A stretch of DNA of 64,000 nucleotides from Oceanihabitans sp. IOP_32 (lineage in GTDB: Bacteria; Bacteroidota; Bacteroidia; Flavobacteriales; Flavobacteriaceae). Positions 1 to 9,516 of the stretch are shown here, one piece after another. The stretch is taken from NCBI RefSeq assembly GCF_009498295.1, contig NZ_CP040813.1, positions 3,293,001-3,357,000 of the forward strand, read 5' to 3'. The notes below the pieces were generated by a model that was given only the letters and a program-made list of their open reading frames with translations, was not told the DNA's origin and searched no databases. The position numbers were made by a program, and so were the translations under genes. The first letter of the stretch is position 1, and each line of letters opens with the position of its first letter.

Positions 1-648
1 TAAAGCTTTAATACCGTAATTTAATTGTGCTACATAACCCGAAATTTCTTGTCCGAGTGTTAATGGCGTAGCATCCATTAAGTGGGTACGACCAATTTTT
101 ACAACATGTTTAAACGCTTCGGCTTTTTTATTTAGGGTATCCCTTAATTGTGTAACACCGGGAATGGTGTTTTCAACTATTTTTTTGTAAGCTGCAATAT
201 GCATGCCCGTTGGAAAGGTATCGTTTGACGATTGCGATTTATTAACATCGTCGTTAGGCTGAATTGTTTTTTCGCCTTCACCAATAATTTTCCCTGCTAA
301 TTGGTGAGCTCTATTTGCTATAACTTCATTAACATTCATATTGCTCTGTGTTCCAGAGCCCGTTTGCCATATAACCAGAGGGAATTGATCGTCGTGTTTA
401 CCCTCTAAAATTTCATCACAAACTTGTCCGATTAAATTTCGTTTTTCTATGGGCAATACACCAAGTTCACAATTGGTATAAGCCGCAGCTTTTTTTAAAT
501 ACGCAAATCCGTAAACTATCTCTAGGGGCATTGAGGCGGGAGCTCCAATTTTAAAGTTATTGCGAGAACGCTCTGTTTGTGCACCCCAAAGTTTATTTGA
601 TGGCACCTTCACTTCTCCCATAGTGTCTTTTTCTATTCTGTAACTCAT
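1..648 (-). CDS. fumC: Fumarate hydratase class II, partial (C-terminus beyond window)
   Basis: Class II fumarase interconverts fumarate and L-malate in the TCA cycle. The N-terminal 216 codons are visible on the minus strand, starting at an ATG at 648 ([20 protein letters not shown]...); the rest lies to the left of the window. Family signatures are clear: LWGAQTERS near residue 20, the [14 protein letters not shown] substrate-binding loop near residue 100, and [16 protein letters not shown] near residue 190. No frameshift is seen in the visible part. The neighbouring aroB is on the same strand, 171 bases upstream of the start, so joint transcription is possible but not shown. The identification is firm; only the missing C-terminus prevents a full check. 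Confidence 0.95.
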   Translation of the reverse strand, partial: MSYRIEKDTMGEVKVPSNKLWGAQTERSRNNFKIGAPASMPLEIVYGFAYLKKAAAYTNCELGVLPIEKRNLIGQVCDEILEGKHDDQFPLVIWQTGSGTQSNMNVNEVIANRAHQLAGKIIGEGEKTIQPNDDVNKSQSSNDTFPTGMHIAAYKKIVENTIPGVTQLRDTLNKKAEAFKHVVKIGRTHLMDATPLTLGQEISGYVAQLNYGIKAL

Positions 649-819
649 AGCTGTAATGATTTTTATGATAAGATATAAAATTAATTATTTTAATAATTTA
701 AAGGTATAATCTTTTAGTCTTAATATTATTTATGAAGGTAAACAATACTTTGTGTTTTTACTAAAAATTTAAATTCCAAAACCTAAAAACAGAATGGTTT
801 AACTCATATGAATTGAAAA

Positions 820-1887
820 TTAGCTCGCGTAATAATTAAAAGCATCGATTATTATTGCTTCATCAACCAAACAATCTATTTTAGGACTTCCAATATTTTC
901 AAGCAGCACAAAATTTATATTGCCATGATGGTTTTTTTTGTCGTATTTCAATAAATCTATGATGCTTTGGTACTCTGCTTTATCAATGTTAACTTTATCG
1001 TAGTAACTTAAAAATAAAGCTTTAATTTCTGCTGTAATTTCTTCAGGGAACTGAACCAATTTAGTAGAAATATAAGCGGCTAAAATCATTCCAATTATAA
1101 TAGCTTCACCATGCAGTAAATCTTTTTTATTGGGGTTACTTAAAAAATAGGATTCTATGGCATGACCAAGGGTGTGTCCGAAATTAAGTGTTTTTCTAAG
1201 ACCGATTTCAAAAGGATCTTCATCGACTACATTTTTTTTAATGATAACCGACTCGTATATTAAGGTGTCTAAATCCTCTAAAGACAATTTGGATAAATCT
1301 TTAAATTTATTCCAATAGTTTACATCTTGAATTAAACCGTGCTTAAGCATTTCTGCCAAACCAGAACGCATTTGATTTTGTGGTAATGTTTTTAAGAACC
1401 GCGTATCAATAAGTACGAGATCTGGTGTGCTAATAACCCCAATCTGATTTTTTAAATGGCCTAAATCTACACCTGTTTTCCCGCCAACAGAAGCATCTAC
1501 CATGGCTAATAAAGTTGTAGGCACGTTTATGTAGGCAATACCTCTTTTAAATGTAGAAGCCACAAAGCCGCCTAAATCGGTTACAACGCCACCGCCAACG
1601 TTTATGAGTAAACTTTTTCTATCGGCATCTAAATCAGATAGCGAACTCCAAACGCCATAACAGGTCTCTATAGTTTTATGAATTTCACCAGCTTCAATCT
1701 CAATAATTTCTATTTCTGCCTCGGTTTCTAATTCAGTTAGAAAATCTGGCAAACAATATCGATGGGTGTTCTCGTCAACTAAAATAAAAATTTTTGAAAA
1801 ATTATTGATTTTAAGATGCTCATTTAATGCCGTGTAACAATTTTCATTAAAATGAATTGTAGAAGCATTAGCAGTAATAGATTTCAT
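820..1887 (-). CDS. aroB: 3-dehydroquinate synthase
   Basis: AroB converts 3-deoxy-D-arabino-heptulosonate 7-phosphate to 3-dehydroquinate, the second step of the shikimate pathway, using NAD+ and a divalent metal. The protein has 355 residues, normal for the family. Visible motifs are NVGGGVVTDLGGFVAS (about residues 96-111, NAD binding), LLAMVDASVGGKTGVDL (substrate and NAD contacts) and FGHTLGHAIE (metal-ligand histidines, about residue 240). It begins MKSITANASTIHFNEN and is divergent from the proline dehydrogenase gene, with 98 bases between the starts. No anomaly was seen. Confidence 0.95.
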   Translation of the reverse strand: MKSITANASTIHFNENCYTALNEHLKINNFSKIFILVDENTHRYCLPDFLTELETEAEIEIIEIEAGEIHKTIETCYGVWSSLSDLDADRKSLLINVGGGVVTDLGGFVASTFKRGIAYINVPTTLLAMVDASVGGKTGVDLGHLKNQIGVISTPDLVLIDTRFLKTLPQNQMRSGLAEMLKHGLIQDVNYWNKFKDLSKLSLEDLDTLIYESVIIKKNVVDEDPFEIGLRKTLNFGHTLGHAIESYFLSNPNKKDLLHGEAIIIGMILAAYISTKLVQFPEEITAEIKALFLSYYDKVNIDKAEYQSIIDLLKYDKKNHHGNINFVLLENIGSPKIDCLVDEAIIIDAFNYYAS

Positions 1888-1958
1888 AAAAAAATAATCG
1901 CTTTGTTAAGGAAGCTAAAATAAGGAGATTTTATATAAATTGATTAAGAAGTCTTAAT

Positions 1959-1966
1959 TATATTTG
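1959..1966 (+). promoter_or_regulatory. Candidate -7 box of the proline dehydrogenase gene
   Basis: TATATTTG fits the Bacteroidota -7 consensus TAnnTTTG and ends 19 bases before the ATG at 1986. A good -33 TTTG at the usual spacing is not obvious, so this is a motif match only. Confidence 0.4.
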
Positions 1967-1985
1967 CATACAATTCTTCATAATC

Positions 1986-3188
1986 ATGCAAAAAGAAACT
2001 TCCATTTTTGAAAATACCGAAATAGCTTTTGCGCTTAAAAGTAACTCGGAGTTAAATCGTGCTTATTTTTTATTTAAAATGATTTCTATTGAACCTCTGG
2101 TGAAATTAGGAACCGTATTAACCAACTTTGCTATAAAAGCACATTTGCCTATTGAAGGACTTATTCGGAATACAGTTTTCGATCATTTTTGTGGCGGTGT
2201 AAATGAAGAAGACTGCTTACCAGTAATCGAAAAAATGTATGCCAAAGGGGTAAGCTCTGTTTTAGACTACTCGGTAGAAGGTAAGGCAAACATGGCAGAA
2301 TTTGATGCCGCGCTTGAAGTCGTTTTAAAGACTATTGATTTTGCTAAAAATAATGAAGCCATCCCGTTAGCCGTTTTTAAACCTACGGGATTGGGGCGTT
2401 TTTATCTGTACGAAAAAATTAGTAAAGGAGAGGTGTTAACTGAAAAAGAAGAGGAAGAATGGGGGAGAGTAGTGAACAGATTTGAGGCCGTATGCAAAAA
2501 ATGTAAAGCACATGATGTAGCTGTTTTAATAGATGCCGAAGAAAGTTGGATGCAAGATGCTGCAGATGCTTTAGTGACTAAAATGATGCAAAAGTACAAT
2601 ACCGATAAACCTATTGTTTTTAATACTTTGCAAATGTATAGGCACGACCGATTAGACTTTTTAAAGCAACAACATGCTTTGGCAAAAAAAGAAGGTTTTC
2701 ATCTGGGTTACAAGCTCGTGCGTGGTGCTTATATGGAAAAAGAAAACAAACGTGCTTTAGAGAATGGGTATCTCTCACCGATTTGTATGAGCAAACAAGA
2801 AACCGATATTAATTTTAATGCGGGCTTAAAGTATGTTTTAGATAATTTACAAGATATAGCTCTGTTTTCTGGAACCCATAATGAAGAAAGCTCTCTTTTG
2901 TTAATGCAGCTTATGCAGGAGCGCGGTATAGATAATAACGATTCGCGTGTGTGGTTTGGTCAGCTTTATGGTATGAGTGATCATATCAGTTTTAATTTAT
3001 CTCACAGAGGCTATAATGTGGCGAAGTATTTGCCCTTTGGACCGGTTAGAGATGTGATGCCTTATTTAATTAGACGCGCCGAAGAAAACACGTCGGTTGC
3101 AGGACAAACTAGTAGAGAGCTTAATCTGTTAACTAAGGAAATAGAACGCCGAAAAGAAAAAGGCAATAACATTAGAAAGGTCTCATAA
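1986..3188 (+). CDS. Proline dehydrogenase (monofunctional, FAD)
   Basis: This enzyme oxidises L-proline to pyrroline-5-carboxylate with FAD, the first step of proline catabolism. The 400-residue protein matches the monofunctional bacterial/eukaryotic PRODH type rather than the long PutA fusion. Diagnostic segments are YKLVRGAYMEKEN (about 242-254, FAD/substrate pocket), GTHNEES (about 297) and FGPVRDVMPYLIRRAEENT near the C-terminus, which includes the Y-x-x-R-R substrate-binding motif. No pyrroline-5-carboxylate dehydrogenase gene is in the window. The gene is convergent with the small membrane protein gene at 3195, with only six bases between the ends. Confidence 0.93.
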   Translation: MQKETSIFENTEIAFALKSNSELNRAYFLFKMISIEPLVKLGTVLTNFAIKAHLPIEGLIRNTVFDHFCGGVNEEDCLPVIEKMYAKGVSSVLDYSVEGKANMAEFDAALEVVLKTIDFAKNNEAIPLAVFKPTGLGRFYLYEKISKGEVLTEKEEEEWGRVVNRFEAVCKKCKAHDVAVLIDAEESWMQDAADALVTKMMQKYNTDKPIVFNTLQMYRHDRLDFLKQQHALAKKEGFHLGYKLVRGAYMEKENKRALENGYLSPICMSKQETDINFNAGLKYVLDNLQDIALFSGTHNEESSLLLMQLMQERGIDNNDSRVWFGQLYGMSDHISFNLSHRGYNVAKYLPFGPVRDVMPYLIRRAEENTSVAGQTSRELNLLTKEIERRKEKGNNIRKVS

Positions 3189-3194
3189 CATCTT

Positions 3195-3560
3195 TTAAGG
3201 TATTGTATTTATTCTTCTTTTTTTAAAGTCGATTATAGTTGCGATACTATCACAGTTTTTAACGGTTACCTCTGTTTTTTCGTCTTTAAAATCTCCTTCA
3301 ATTATAAAAATACCGCAAGGTTTTTTACGTGTTTCGCTTTTAGAGAAATTAACATCACCTGCTTTTAAAATATGGCGTATGGCGGTAGAATCGCTAATAT
3401 AATCATGGAATTCTATGGTTTTAGAGTTTATGTTCTTTAAAACACGGGCTTCAGGACCATAAGCACAGGATACTTTTTTTCCGTTTAGAAAAAACCCGAG
3501 TATAATTAAGCCTATTGCGAATCCGCCCAAATAATAACCAATACGCTGCAATAATGTCAT
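3195..3560 (-). CDS. Small membrane-anchored protein, DUF4258-like
   Basis: A 121-residue protein with one N-terminal membrane helix (about residues 8-27, GYYLGGFAIGLIILGFFL) and a soluble remainder. The C-terminal part (AGDVNFSKSETRKKPCGIFIIEG) resembles the short flavobacterial proteins annotated as DUF4258, judged from memory of the family. Two cysteines (KKPCG and KNCDS) could form a disulfide if the domain is periplasmic. It lies upstream of the alanine dehydrogenase gene in the minus-strand reading order of neighbours but is separated from it by 35 bases, with ald transcribed first. The function is unknown. Confidence 0.7.
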   Translation of the reverse strand: MTLLQRIGYYLGGFAIGLIILGFFLNGKKVSCAYGPEARVLKNINSKTIEFHDYISDSTAIRHILKAGDVNFSKSETRKKPCGIFIIEGDFKDEKTEVTVKNCDSIATIIDFKKRRINTIP

Positions 3561-3595
3561 ATAAACTAAAAATGTGTGTGTTATAGAAGGTTACA

Positions 3596-4795
3596 TTAAA
3601 AAATAAGCAAATTAACGTCGCTATAATTTAAATTAAACCATTCTCCAACAGGTTTACTGGTTAAAATTCCGTGATAAAAATACAAACCATTCTTTAAACC
3701 TCTATCAAATCTCAGAGAATTTTCAATACCGCCTTCTTCGGCAATTTTTAATAAATAAGGGGTAAAAATATTACTTATAGAGATTGAGGCGGTTCGGGAG
3801 TATTTCGCAGGAATGTTAGGCACACAATAGTGCACGACATTATGTTTTACAAAAGTTGGATTTTTATGCGTGGTGACTTCACTTGTTTCGAAGCAACCGC
3901 CCATATCAATGCTTACATCGATAATCACAGCACCTTTTTTCATGTACTGTACCATAGCTTCGGTAACGACAATAGGCGATCTGTTTTTTCCGCGTACAGC
4001 GCCAATAGCCACATCACATCGTCTTAAAGCTTTTGTTAGATTTTTGGGCTGTAAGGTTGATGTAAAAAGTGTTCTGCCCAAATTGGCTTGAATACTTCTA
4101 AGTTTTGTGATAGAATTATCAAAAACCTTAACGTTCGCGCCTAAGCCTATCGCGCTTCTGGCTGCAAATTCGCCAACCGTTCCTGCACCTAGTATAACCA
4201 CTTCAACAGGAGGAACTCCACTTATATTTCCAAACATTAAACCATTACCATCTCTACTATTCGATAATAATTCTGCAGCAATAAGTGTTGATGCTGTTCC
4301 TGCTATCTCACTTAAAGACCGCACAGCTGGATACGTACCATCGGCATCTTTAATAAATTCGAAGGCTAAAGCTGTGATTCGTTTAGACGCTAAAGCCTGA
4401 AAATACTTTTTGTCCTGCGTTTTAAGTTGTAAGGTAGAAATTAAAATAGCTTGTGGATTTATTAAGTCTATTTGCTCGAGGCTTGGCGGTTCTACTTTTA
4501 AAATCATAGGACACGAGAAAACTTTTGCGGTATCTTTTGTTATTTCGGCACCAGCTTCACTGTAATCTTTATCACTAAATCTGGCGCCTTCGCCCGCACC
4601 AGATTCTAATAGTACTTTATGACCATTACAAACTAGAGCAGAGACGGCATCTGGTGTTAAACAAACTCGTTTTTCTTTATAGGCTGTTTCCTTAGGGATC
4701 CCTATAAAAAGTTTGCCTTTACGCTTTTCAACTTCAAGCATTTCCTCTTGTGGTAATAGTTGTTGTTTAGTAAAAGGTGATAAATATTTTGACAT
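3596..4795 (-). CDS. ald: Alanine dehydrogenase
   Basis: The enzyme catalyses reversible NAD-dependent deamination of L-alanine to pyruvate and ammonia. The 399-residue protein has the AlaDH/PNT N-terminal domain (GIPKETAYKEKRVCLTPDAV, about 32-51, where the E-R pair is catalytic-loop sequence) and a Rossmann domain with VVILGAGTVGEFAARSA (about 199-215). DVSIDMGGCFETS and HYCVPNIPAKYSRTAS are also typical of the family. It carries a 30-residue N-terminal extension before the core domain, which I recall as usual in Bacteroidota. tsaE and porX follow upstream on the same strand, so the three may be read together. Pyridine nucleotide transhydrogenase alpha is the main alternative but is less likely given the length. 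Confidence 0.9.
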   Translation of the reverse strand: MSKYLSPFTKQQLLPQEEMLEVEKRKGKLFIGIPKETAYKEKRVCLTPDAVSALVCNGHKVLLESGAGEGARFSDKDYSEAGAEITKDTAKVFSCPMILKVEPPSLEQIDLINPQAILISTLQLKTQDKKYFQALASKRITALAFEFIKDADGTYPAVRSLSEIAGTASTLIAAELLSNSRDGNGLMFGNISGVPPVEVVILGAGTVGEFAARSAIGLGANVKVFDNSITKLRSIQANLGRTLFTSTLQPKNLTKALRRCDVAIGAVRGKNRSPIVVTEAMVQYMKKGAVIIDVSIDMGGCFETSEVTTHKNPTFVKHNVVHYCVPNIPAKYSRTASISISNIFTPYLLKIAEEGGIENSLRFDRGLKNGLYFYHGILTSKPVGEWFNLNYSDVNLLIF

Positions 4796-5000
4796 ATTTT
4801 GGTGTATTTATTGACCGACATCAAATTACGAATAATTTTTTTGATGCTCTAAAATGTATGTTAGTTTTTTAAAGGTTGCAGCACTATCCGAATTAAGGCT
4901 GTAAAACAATAAAAAGACATCGTGCTTTTTACTCAGAAGTCTTTCAAGAGATTCTTTTTAAAAGCTACCTTCTAATCCATGTTAAAACTCATTCCTATTG

Positions 5001-5405
5001 TTAGCTAATTTTTAAAACGCGCTGGTTGGCGTTATCAAAATCAATCATTATTTTATGACAATCATGGCTTAATAAAGTTTCGATTTTTTCTGGCCATTCA
5101 ATCAACTTCCAATGGCTAGAATCTAAATAATCTTCGATTCCAAAATTATAAGCTTCCTCTAAATCTTCAATTCTATACAAATCGAAATGGTATATTAATC
5201 CTTCATCTGCAGCATATTCATTAACTAGGGAGAAGGTTGGGCTACTTACTTCGTCTTGACTTCCAAGAGCTGCAACGATGGCTTTTATAAGTGTTGTTTT
5301 ACCGGCACCCATATCACCGTAAAACAATAAGGTTTTACTCGTAACCTTACTTATTATTTGCTTTGCAACGCTATCTATTTCTTTTAAAGTATAATTAATT
5401 TCCAA
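5001..5405 (-). CDS. tsaE: tRNA threonylcarbamoyladenosine biosynthesis ATPase
   Basis: TsaE is the small ATPase that works with TsaB and TsaD to place t6A at position 37 of ANN-decoding tRNAs. The protein is 134 residues, typical for the family. It shows a Walker A GDMGAGKTTLIKAI at about residues 30-43, the conserved SPTFSLVNEY switch segment (about 55-64) and the HFDLYRI element (about 73-79). It lies between ald and porX on the same strand, a grouping I recall from other flavobacteria. Confidence 0.93.
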   Translation of the reverse strand: MEINYTLKEIDSVAKQIISKVTSKTLLFYGDMGAGKTTLIKAIVAALGSQDEVSSPTFSLVNEYAADEGLIYHFDLYRIEDLEEAYNFGIEDYLDSSHWKLIEWPEKIETLLSHDCHKIMIDFDNANQRVLKIS

Positions 5406-5492
5406 GGTGACATATTTTTATGCAATGTTATAGAAATATTTTAAAAAATCCTTTTAAAAAGTTGTTTAACTAAGGTGTTTAAATGATTAAGT

Positions 5493-7040
5493 TTACTTTG
5501 GATTTAAAACTACAAAAGGGATAATCATTTCTTCTAAAGACACACCGCCATGTTGGTAAGTGTTTCTAAAATAACTTACATAATGATTGTAGTTATTTGG
5601 ATAGGCAAAAAACAAATCGTTTTTAGCGAAAATATAGGAGCTACTCATGGTTATGGCAGGTAAATGTATGTTTTTTGGGGTTTTGGCTACAAGAACATCC
5701 TTCTCTTCAAAGGTTAAACTGCGTCCTGTTTTGTAGCGTAAATTCAAACTAGTATCTCTATCTCCAATAACTTTTGATGGGTTTTTTACATTAATAGTCC
5801 CATGATCTGTAGTTAATAACAGTTTAAAACCAAGTTGTTGAGCCAGCTGAATCATTTCTAGTAATGGGGAGTTTTTAAACCAACTCAATGCCAACGATCT
5901 GTAGGCTTTGTCGTTAGATGCTAACTCTTTTACCACTTCCATTTCGGTTTTAGAGTGCGATAACATATCTACAAAATTATAAACTAGTACCGTTAAGTCG
6001 TTATTTTTTAGGGTGTTAAAGTTTTCTACTAATTTTTTTCCAGATTTTACATTTACAATTTTATGATACTCGTATTTTAAATGGTCAAGACCTAGACGCT
6101 TCATTTGGGCATCTAAAAAATCGGCTTCATGGAGGTTTTTGCCACCTTCATCGGTATCATTTTTCCAAAATTGCGGAAATAATTTTTCCATGTCGCTAGG
6201 CATTAGTCCAGAAAAAATAGCGTTTCTAGCGTATTGTGTTGCTGTTGGTAAGATGCTAAAAAAGGCATCTTCAGATTCTTTTTTGTAATAGTTGTTAATA
6301 ATAGGCTCGAAAACCTTCCATTGGTCGTAGCGTAAATTATCGATAACAATAAGTAGGGTGGGTTGCTCTTTACTTAATTGTGGAGCAATTTTTTCTTTAA
6401 ACAAGGTGTGCGACATAATGGGGGCTTCGGTATTTGGTTGAAACCAATTCGCATAATTTTTATCTATAAATTTTCCAAATTGTGCATTTGCCTCATTTTT
6501 TTGAGACTCTAGAATCTCAAACATACCAGCATCTTCAATGTCTTCTAATTGAATTTCCCAATAGATCAGTTTTTGATAAAGACCAACCCATTCCTCATAA
6601 GAATTAACCATTGATAATTCCATGGCTATTTTTCTAAATTCTTGTTGATAATTAGAAGTTGTTTTCTCAGAAATTAATCGCGAATGATCTAAATTTTTCT
6701 TTAAACTTAATAAGATCTGGTTCGGGTTAACAGGTTTTATTAAATAGTCGGCTATTTTATTACCAATAGCTTCTTCCATAATATATTCCTCCTCACTTTT
6801 AGTAATCATCACTACGGGGAGATTATCTTGTTTTTCTTTGATTTCGAGTAAGGTTTCCAGTCCTGTTAAACCCGGCATATTTTCATCTAAAAAAACAATA
6901 TCAAATTTTTTGTCGTCTAAGACATCAATAGCTTCTGTACCGCTATTGCATGTGGTAACTTGATAATTTTTCTTTTCTAAAAACAATATATGGGGTTTTA
7001 ATAAATCAATTTCATCATCAATCCAAAGTATTTCTATCAT
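5493..7040 (-). CDS. porX: PorX-type response regulator with PglZ-like domain
   Basis: PorX is the response regulator of the PorXY two-component system that controls type IX secretion genes in Bacteroidota. The 515-residue protein has a CheY-like receiver at residues 1-120: acidic pair DDE near 8-10, phospho-acceptor Asp in FLDENMPGLTG (about 52), and the lysine in DYLIKPVNP (about 103). A long C-terminal domain of alkaline-phosphatase/PglZ type follows, with LIVIDNLRYDQW (about 229, metal-binding Asp) and LLTTDHGTINVKNP (about 405, Asp-His metal ligands). There is no DNA-binding output domain, as expected for PorX. The cognate kinase PorY is not in the window. The large surface protein at 58475 is a plausible cargo of the pathway it controls. 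Confidence 0.9.
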   Translation of the reverse strand: MIEILWIDDEIDLLKPHILFLEKKNYQVTTCNSGTEAIDVLDDKKFDIVFLDENMPGLTGLETLLEIKEKQDNLPVVMITKSEEEYIMEEAIGNKIADYLIKPVNPNQILLSLKKNLDHSRLISEKTTSNYQQEFRKIAMELSMVNSYEEWVGLYQKLIYWEIQLEDIEDAGMFEILESQKNEANAQFGKFIDKNYANWFQPNTEAPIMSHTLFKEKIAPQLSKEQPTLLIVIDNLRYDQWKVFEPIINNYYKKESEDAFFSILPTATQYARNAIFSGLMPSDMEKLFPQFWKNDTDEGGKNLHEADFLDAQMKRLGLDHLKYEYHKIVNVKSGKKLVENFNTLKNNDLTVLVYNFVDMLSHSKTEMEVVKELASNDKAYRSLALSWFKNSPLLEMIQLAQQLGFKLLLTTDHGTINVKNPSKVIGDRDTSLNLRYKTGRSLTFEEKDVLVAKTPKNIHLPAITMSSSYIFAKNDLFFAYPNNYNHYVSYFRNTYQHGGVSLEEMIIPFVVLNPK

Positions 7041-7102
7041 ATTTATGGTGTTAAGAGTTAAAAGGCTTGATATAGTATTTTACTAAATCAAAGCGATATT
7101 GT

Positions 7103-7110
7103 TATATTTG
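7103..7110 (+). promoter_or_regulatory. Candidate -7 box of the HD-domain gene
   Basis: TATATTTG matches TAnnTTTG and lies 27 bases before the TTG start at 7138. This position supports that start codon over any later in-frame codon. Confidence 0.4.
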
Positions 7111-7137
7111 TGTATCATCTAATTTAAAAAGTAAATC

Positions 7138-8358
7138 TTGAATAAACTAAAAATATTAAACGACCCAATTTACGGTTTTATTACCATACCAAATTCACTA
7201 ATTTTTGATTTAATACAGCATAAGTATTTTCAGCGTTTACGCCGAATTACCCAAATGGGTATGTCTTATTTGGTTTATCCAGGAGCTCATCATACAAGAT
7301 TTCATCACGCTATAGGCTGCGTGCATTTAATGCAACAAGCTGTTAATGTGCTGCGTTTTAAGGGGGTTGATATATCGAAAGCAGAAGAAGAGGCGCTTTA
7401 TGTTGCTATTTTATTACACGACATTGGTCACGGACCATTTTCGCATGCTATGGAACATAGCATCGTAAATAATGTATCACATGAGCAAATTTCACTGTTA
7501 TTTATGGAGCGCTTAAATCTAGAATTTAACTCAAATTTAACGCTAGCCATTAAAATGTTTAAAGGGGAGTACCATAGAAATTTTATGTGGGAATTAATTT
7601 CTGGGCAATTAGATATGGATAGGGCAGATTATTTGAAGCGTGATAGTTTTTATACTGGTGTAGCCGAGGGGAATATTAATAGCGAACGTTTAATAACGAT
7701 GCTTAATGTTGTAGATGATGAGTTGGTGGTTGAAGAAAAGGGAATTTATAGCGTCGAAAAATTTATAGTGGCCAGACGTCTTATGTATTGGCAAGTGTAT
7801 TTGCACAAAACTGGGTTGGTTGCCGAACAGTTGCTTATTAGAGTTTTAAAACGCGCTAAAGAATTAATTAATTCTGGAGTTAAGTTAACTGCTAGTGATC
7901 CGTTACAATATTTTTTGAATCATGAAATTTCTATTAAAGATTTTAATGACGATGCCTTAGAAATATTCTCTAAATTAGATGATTACGACATTGTTTCAGC
8001 TATGAAAGCCTGGCAAGATCACGACGATTTTGTTTTGAGCAATTTATGCGATATGGTGATTAATAGGAGTTTGCTAAAAATTAAAATGAAAAATAAACCG
8101 ATTAAAATAAACCAACTTGAAAAACATATTGAAAATTTAATTAAAACCTATGGCATTACTCGAATGGAAGCAGAGTATTTTGTGTTTACCGGAAAAACCT
8201 CCAATCAGGCTTATCAATTAGAGCATCAAAATATAAATATTTTACATAAGCCGGGTAAAATTCAAGATATTGTAAAGGCGTCCGATCAATTAAATCTTAA
8301 AGCCTTGTCTAAACCCGTTATAAAATATTATATCTGCTATCCTAAAGAAGCTTTATAG
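7138..8358 (+). CDS. HD-domain phosphohydrolase
   Basis: A 406-residue metal-dependent phosphohydrolase of the HD superfamily, in the group related to dGTPases and SAMHD1-like proteins. The metal site is visible as HTRFHHAIGCVH (about 52-63) and LLHDIGHGPFSHAMEH (about 92-107, the HD pair). LDMDRADYLKRDSFYTG (about 157-174) supplies the later Asp. The start is a TTG giving MNKLKILNDPIYGFITIP; no upstream ATG is available in frame, and the sequence from this codon matches the usual N-terminus as I recall it. It stands divergent from porX with 97 bases between. The substrate is not deducible from sequence. Confidence 0.88.
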   Translation: MNKLKILNDPIYGFITIPNSLIFDLIQHKYFQRLRRITQMGMSYLVYPGAHHTRFHHAIGCVHLMQQAVNVLRFKGVDISKAEEEALYVAILLHDIGHGPFSHAMEHSIVNNVSHEQISLLFMERLNLEFNSNLTLAIKMFKGEYHRNFMWELISGQLDMDRADYLKRDSFYTGVAEGNINSERLITMLNVVDDELVVEEKGIYSVEKFIVARRLMYWQVYLHKTGLVAEQLLIRVLKRAKELINSGVKLTASDPLQYFLNHEISIKDFNDDALEIFSKLDDYDIVSAMKAWQDHDDFVLSNLCDMVINRSLLKIKMKNKPIKINQLEKHIENLIKTYGITRMEAEYFVFTGKTSNQAYQLEHQNINILHKPGKIQDIVKASDQLNLKALSKPVIKYYICYPKEAL

Positions 8359-8493
8359 CTTAAAAATCAAAATCTTACATTTTTCTAAACCCTTGAAATC
8401 AAATACAAAAAAAACAATAGCCTTAAACAGATGAAAACTTTAGTACATTTTTCTTATTTTTGCGATAATTTATAAAACACTAAAAATAAAAGT

Positions 8494-9516
8494 GTGAAGT
8501 TTACAGCACAGCAAATAGCAGATATACTGCAAGGAGAGGTAGTTGGTAACCCAGATATTGAAGTCTCAAAACTATCCAAAATAGAAGAAGGTACAGAAGG
8601 CGCATTAACTTTTTTAGCCAATTCTAAATATAACGCTTACATATATACCACAAAAGCATCTATTGCTATTGTTAATAAATCGTTTATCCCAGATACCGAT
8701 GTTCAAGCAACATTAATAAAGGTTGACGATGCGTATAAATCGTTTTCAAAACTATTAGAATATTACAATGAAATAAAAAATACTAAAACGGGAATTGAAA
8801 GTCCAGTTTTTTTATCGGATTCAGCGCAACATGGTGAAAATATTTACATTGGAGCATTCTCTTATATTGGTGAAAACGTGCGCATTGGAGATCATGTAAA
8901 AATATACCCAAATACTTATATTGGTGATAATGTTGTAATTGACGACCATTCAACTATATTTTCTGGAGCTAAAATCTATTCAGATTGTGCAATAGGTAGG
9001 CATTGCGTCATTAACTCGGGTGTTATTATTGGTGCCGATGGTTTTGGTTTTGTACCAAATGAAGAAGGTGTTTACAGTAAAGTTCCTCAAATAGGAAATG
9101 TGATTATTGAAGACCATGTAGAAATAGGCGCAGCCACAACCATAGATAGAGCTACTTTAGGCTCCACCATAATACGCAGCGGTGTTAAATTAGATAACCA
9201 CATACAAATTGCGCACAATGTTGAGATTGGAAAAAACACGGTGATTGCGGCGCAAACCGGAGTTGCAGGATCGACAAAAATTGGAGAAAACTGCCAAATA
9301 GGTGGTCAAGTTGGTATTGTTGGGCACATTACTATTGGTAACAACGTTAAAATACAGGCGCAATCTGGTATAGGTAGAAATGTAAAAGACAATGAAATGC
9401 TGCAAGGCTCTCCAGCCTTACCATATGGAGATTTCAATAAATCTTATGTTCACTTTAAAAATTTACCGAAAATTATTAAAAATATTAATGATTTAGAAAA
9501 GAATAAATGGGAATAG
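8494..9516 (+). CDS. lpxD: UDP-3-O-(3-hydroxyacyl)glucosamine N-acyltransferase
   Basis: LpxD adds the second hydroxyacyl chain, at the 2-amino position, in lipid A synthesis. The 340-residue protein has an N-terminal uridine-binding region (1-100) and a left-handed beta-helix of hexapeptide repeats from about residue 105 (IGAFSYIGENVRIGDH onward). The catalytic histidine region HIQIAHNVEIG (about 236-246) and the ADGFGF loop (about 181) are clear. It starts at GTG (8494). It overlaps lpxC-fabZ by 10 bases and heads the lipid A block. Confidence 0.93.
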   Translation: MKFTAQQIADILQGEVVGNPDIEVSKLSKIEEGTEGALTFLANSKYNAYIYTTKASIAIVNKSFIPDTDVQATLIKVDDAYKSFSKLLEYYNEIKNTKTGIESPVFLSDSAQHGENIYIGAFSYIGENVRIGDHVKIYPNTYIGDNVVIDDHSTIFSGAKIYSDCAIGRHCVINSGVIIGADGFGFVPNEEGVYSKVPQIGNVIIEDHVEIGAATTIDRATLGSTIIRSGVKLDNHIQIAHNVEIGKNTVIAAQTGVAGSTKIGENCQIGGQVGIVGHITIGNNVKIQAQSGIGRNVKDNEMLQGSPALPYGDFNKSYVHFKNLPKIIKNINDLEKNKWE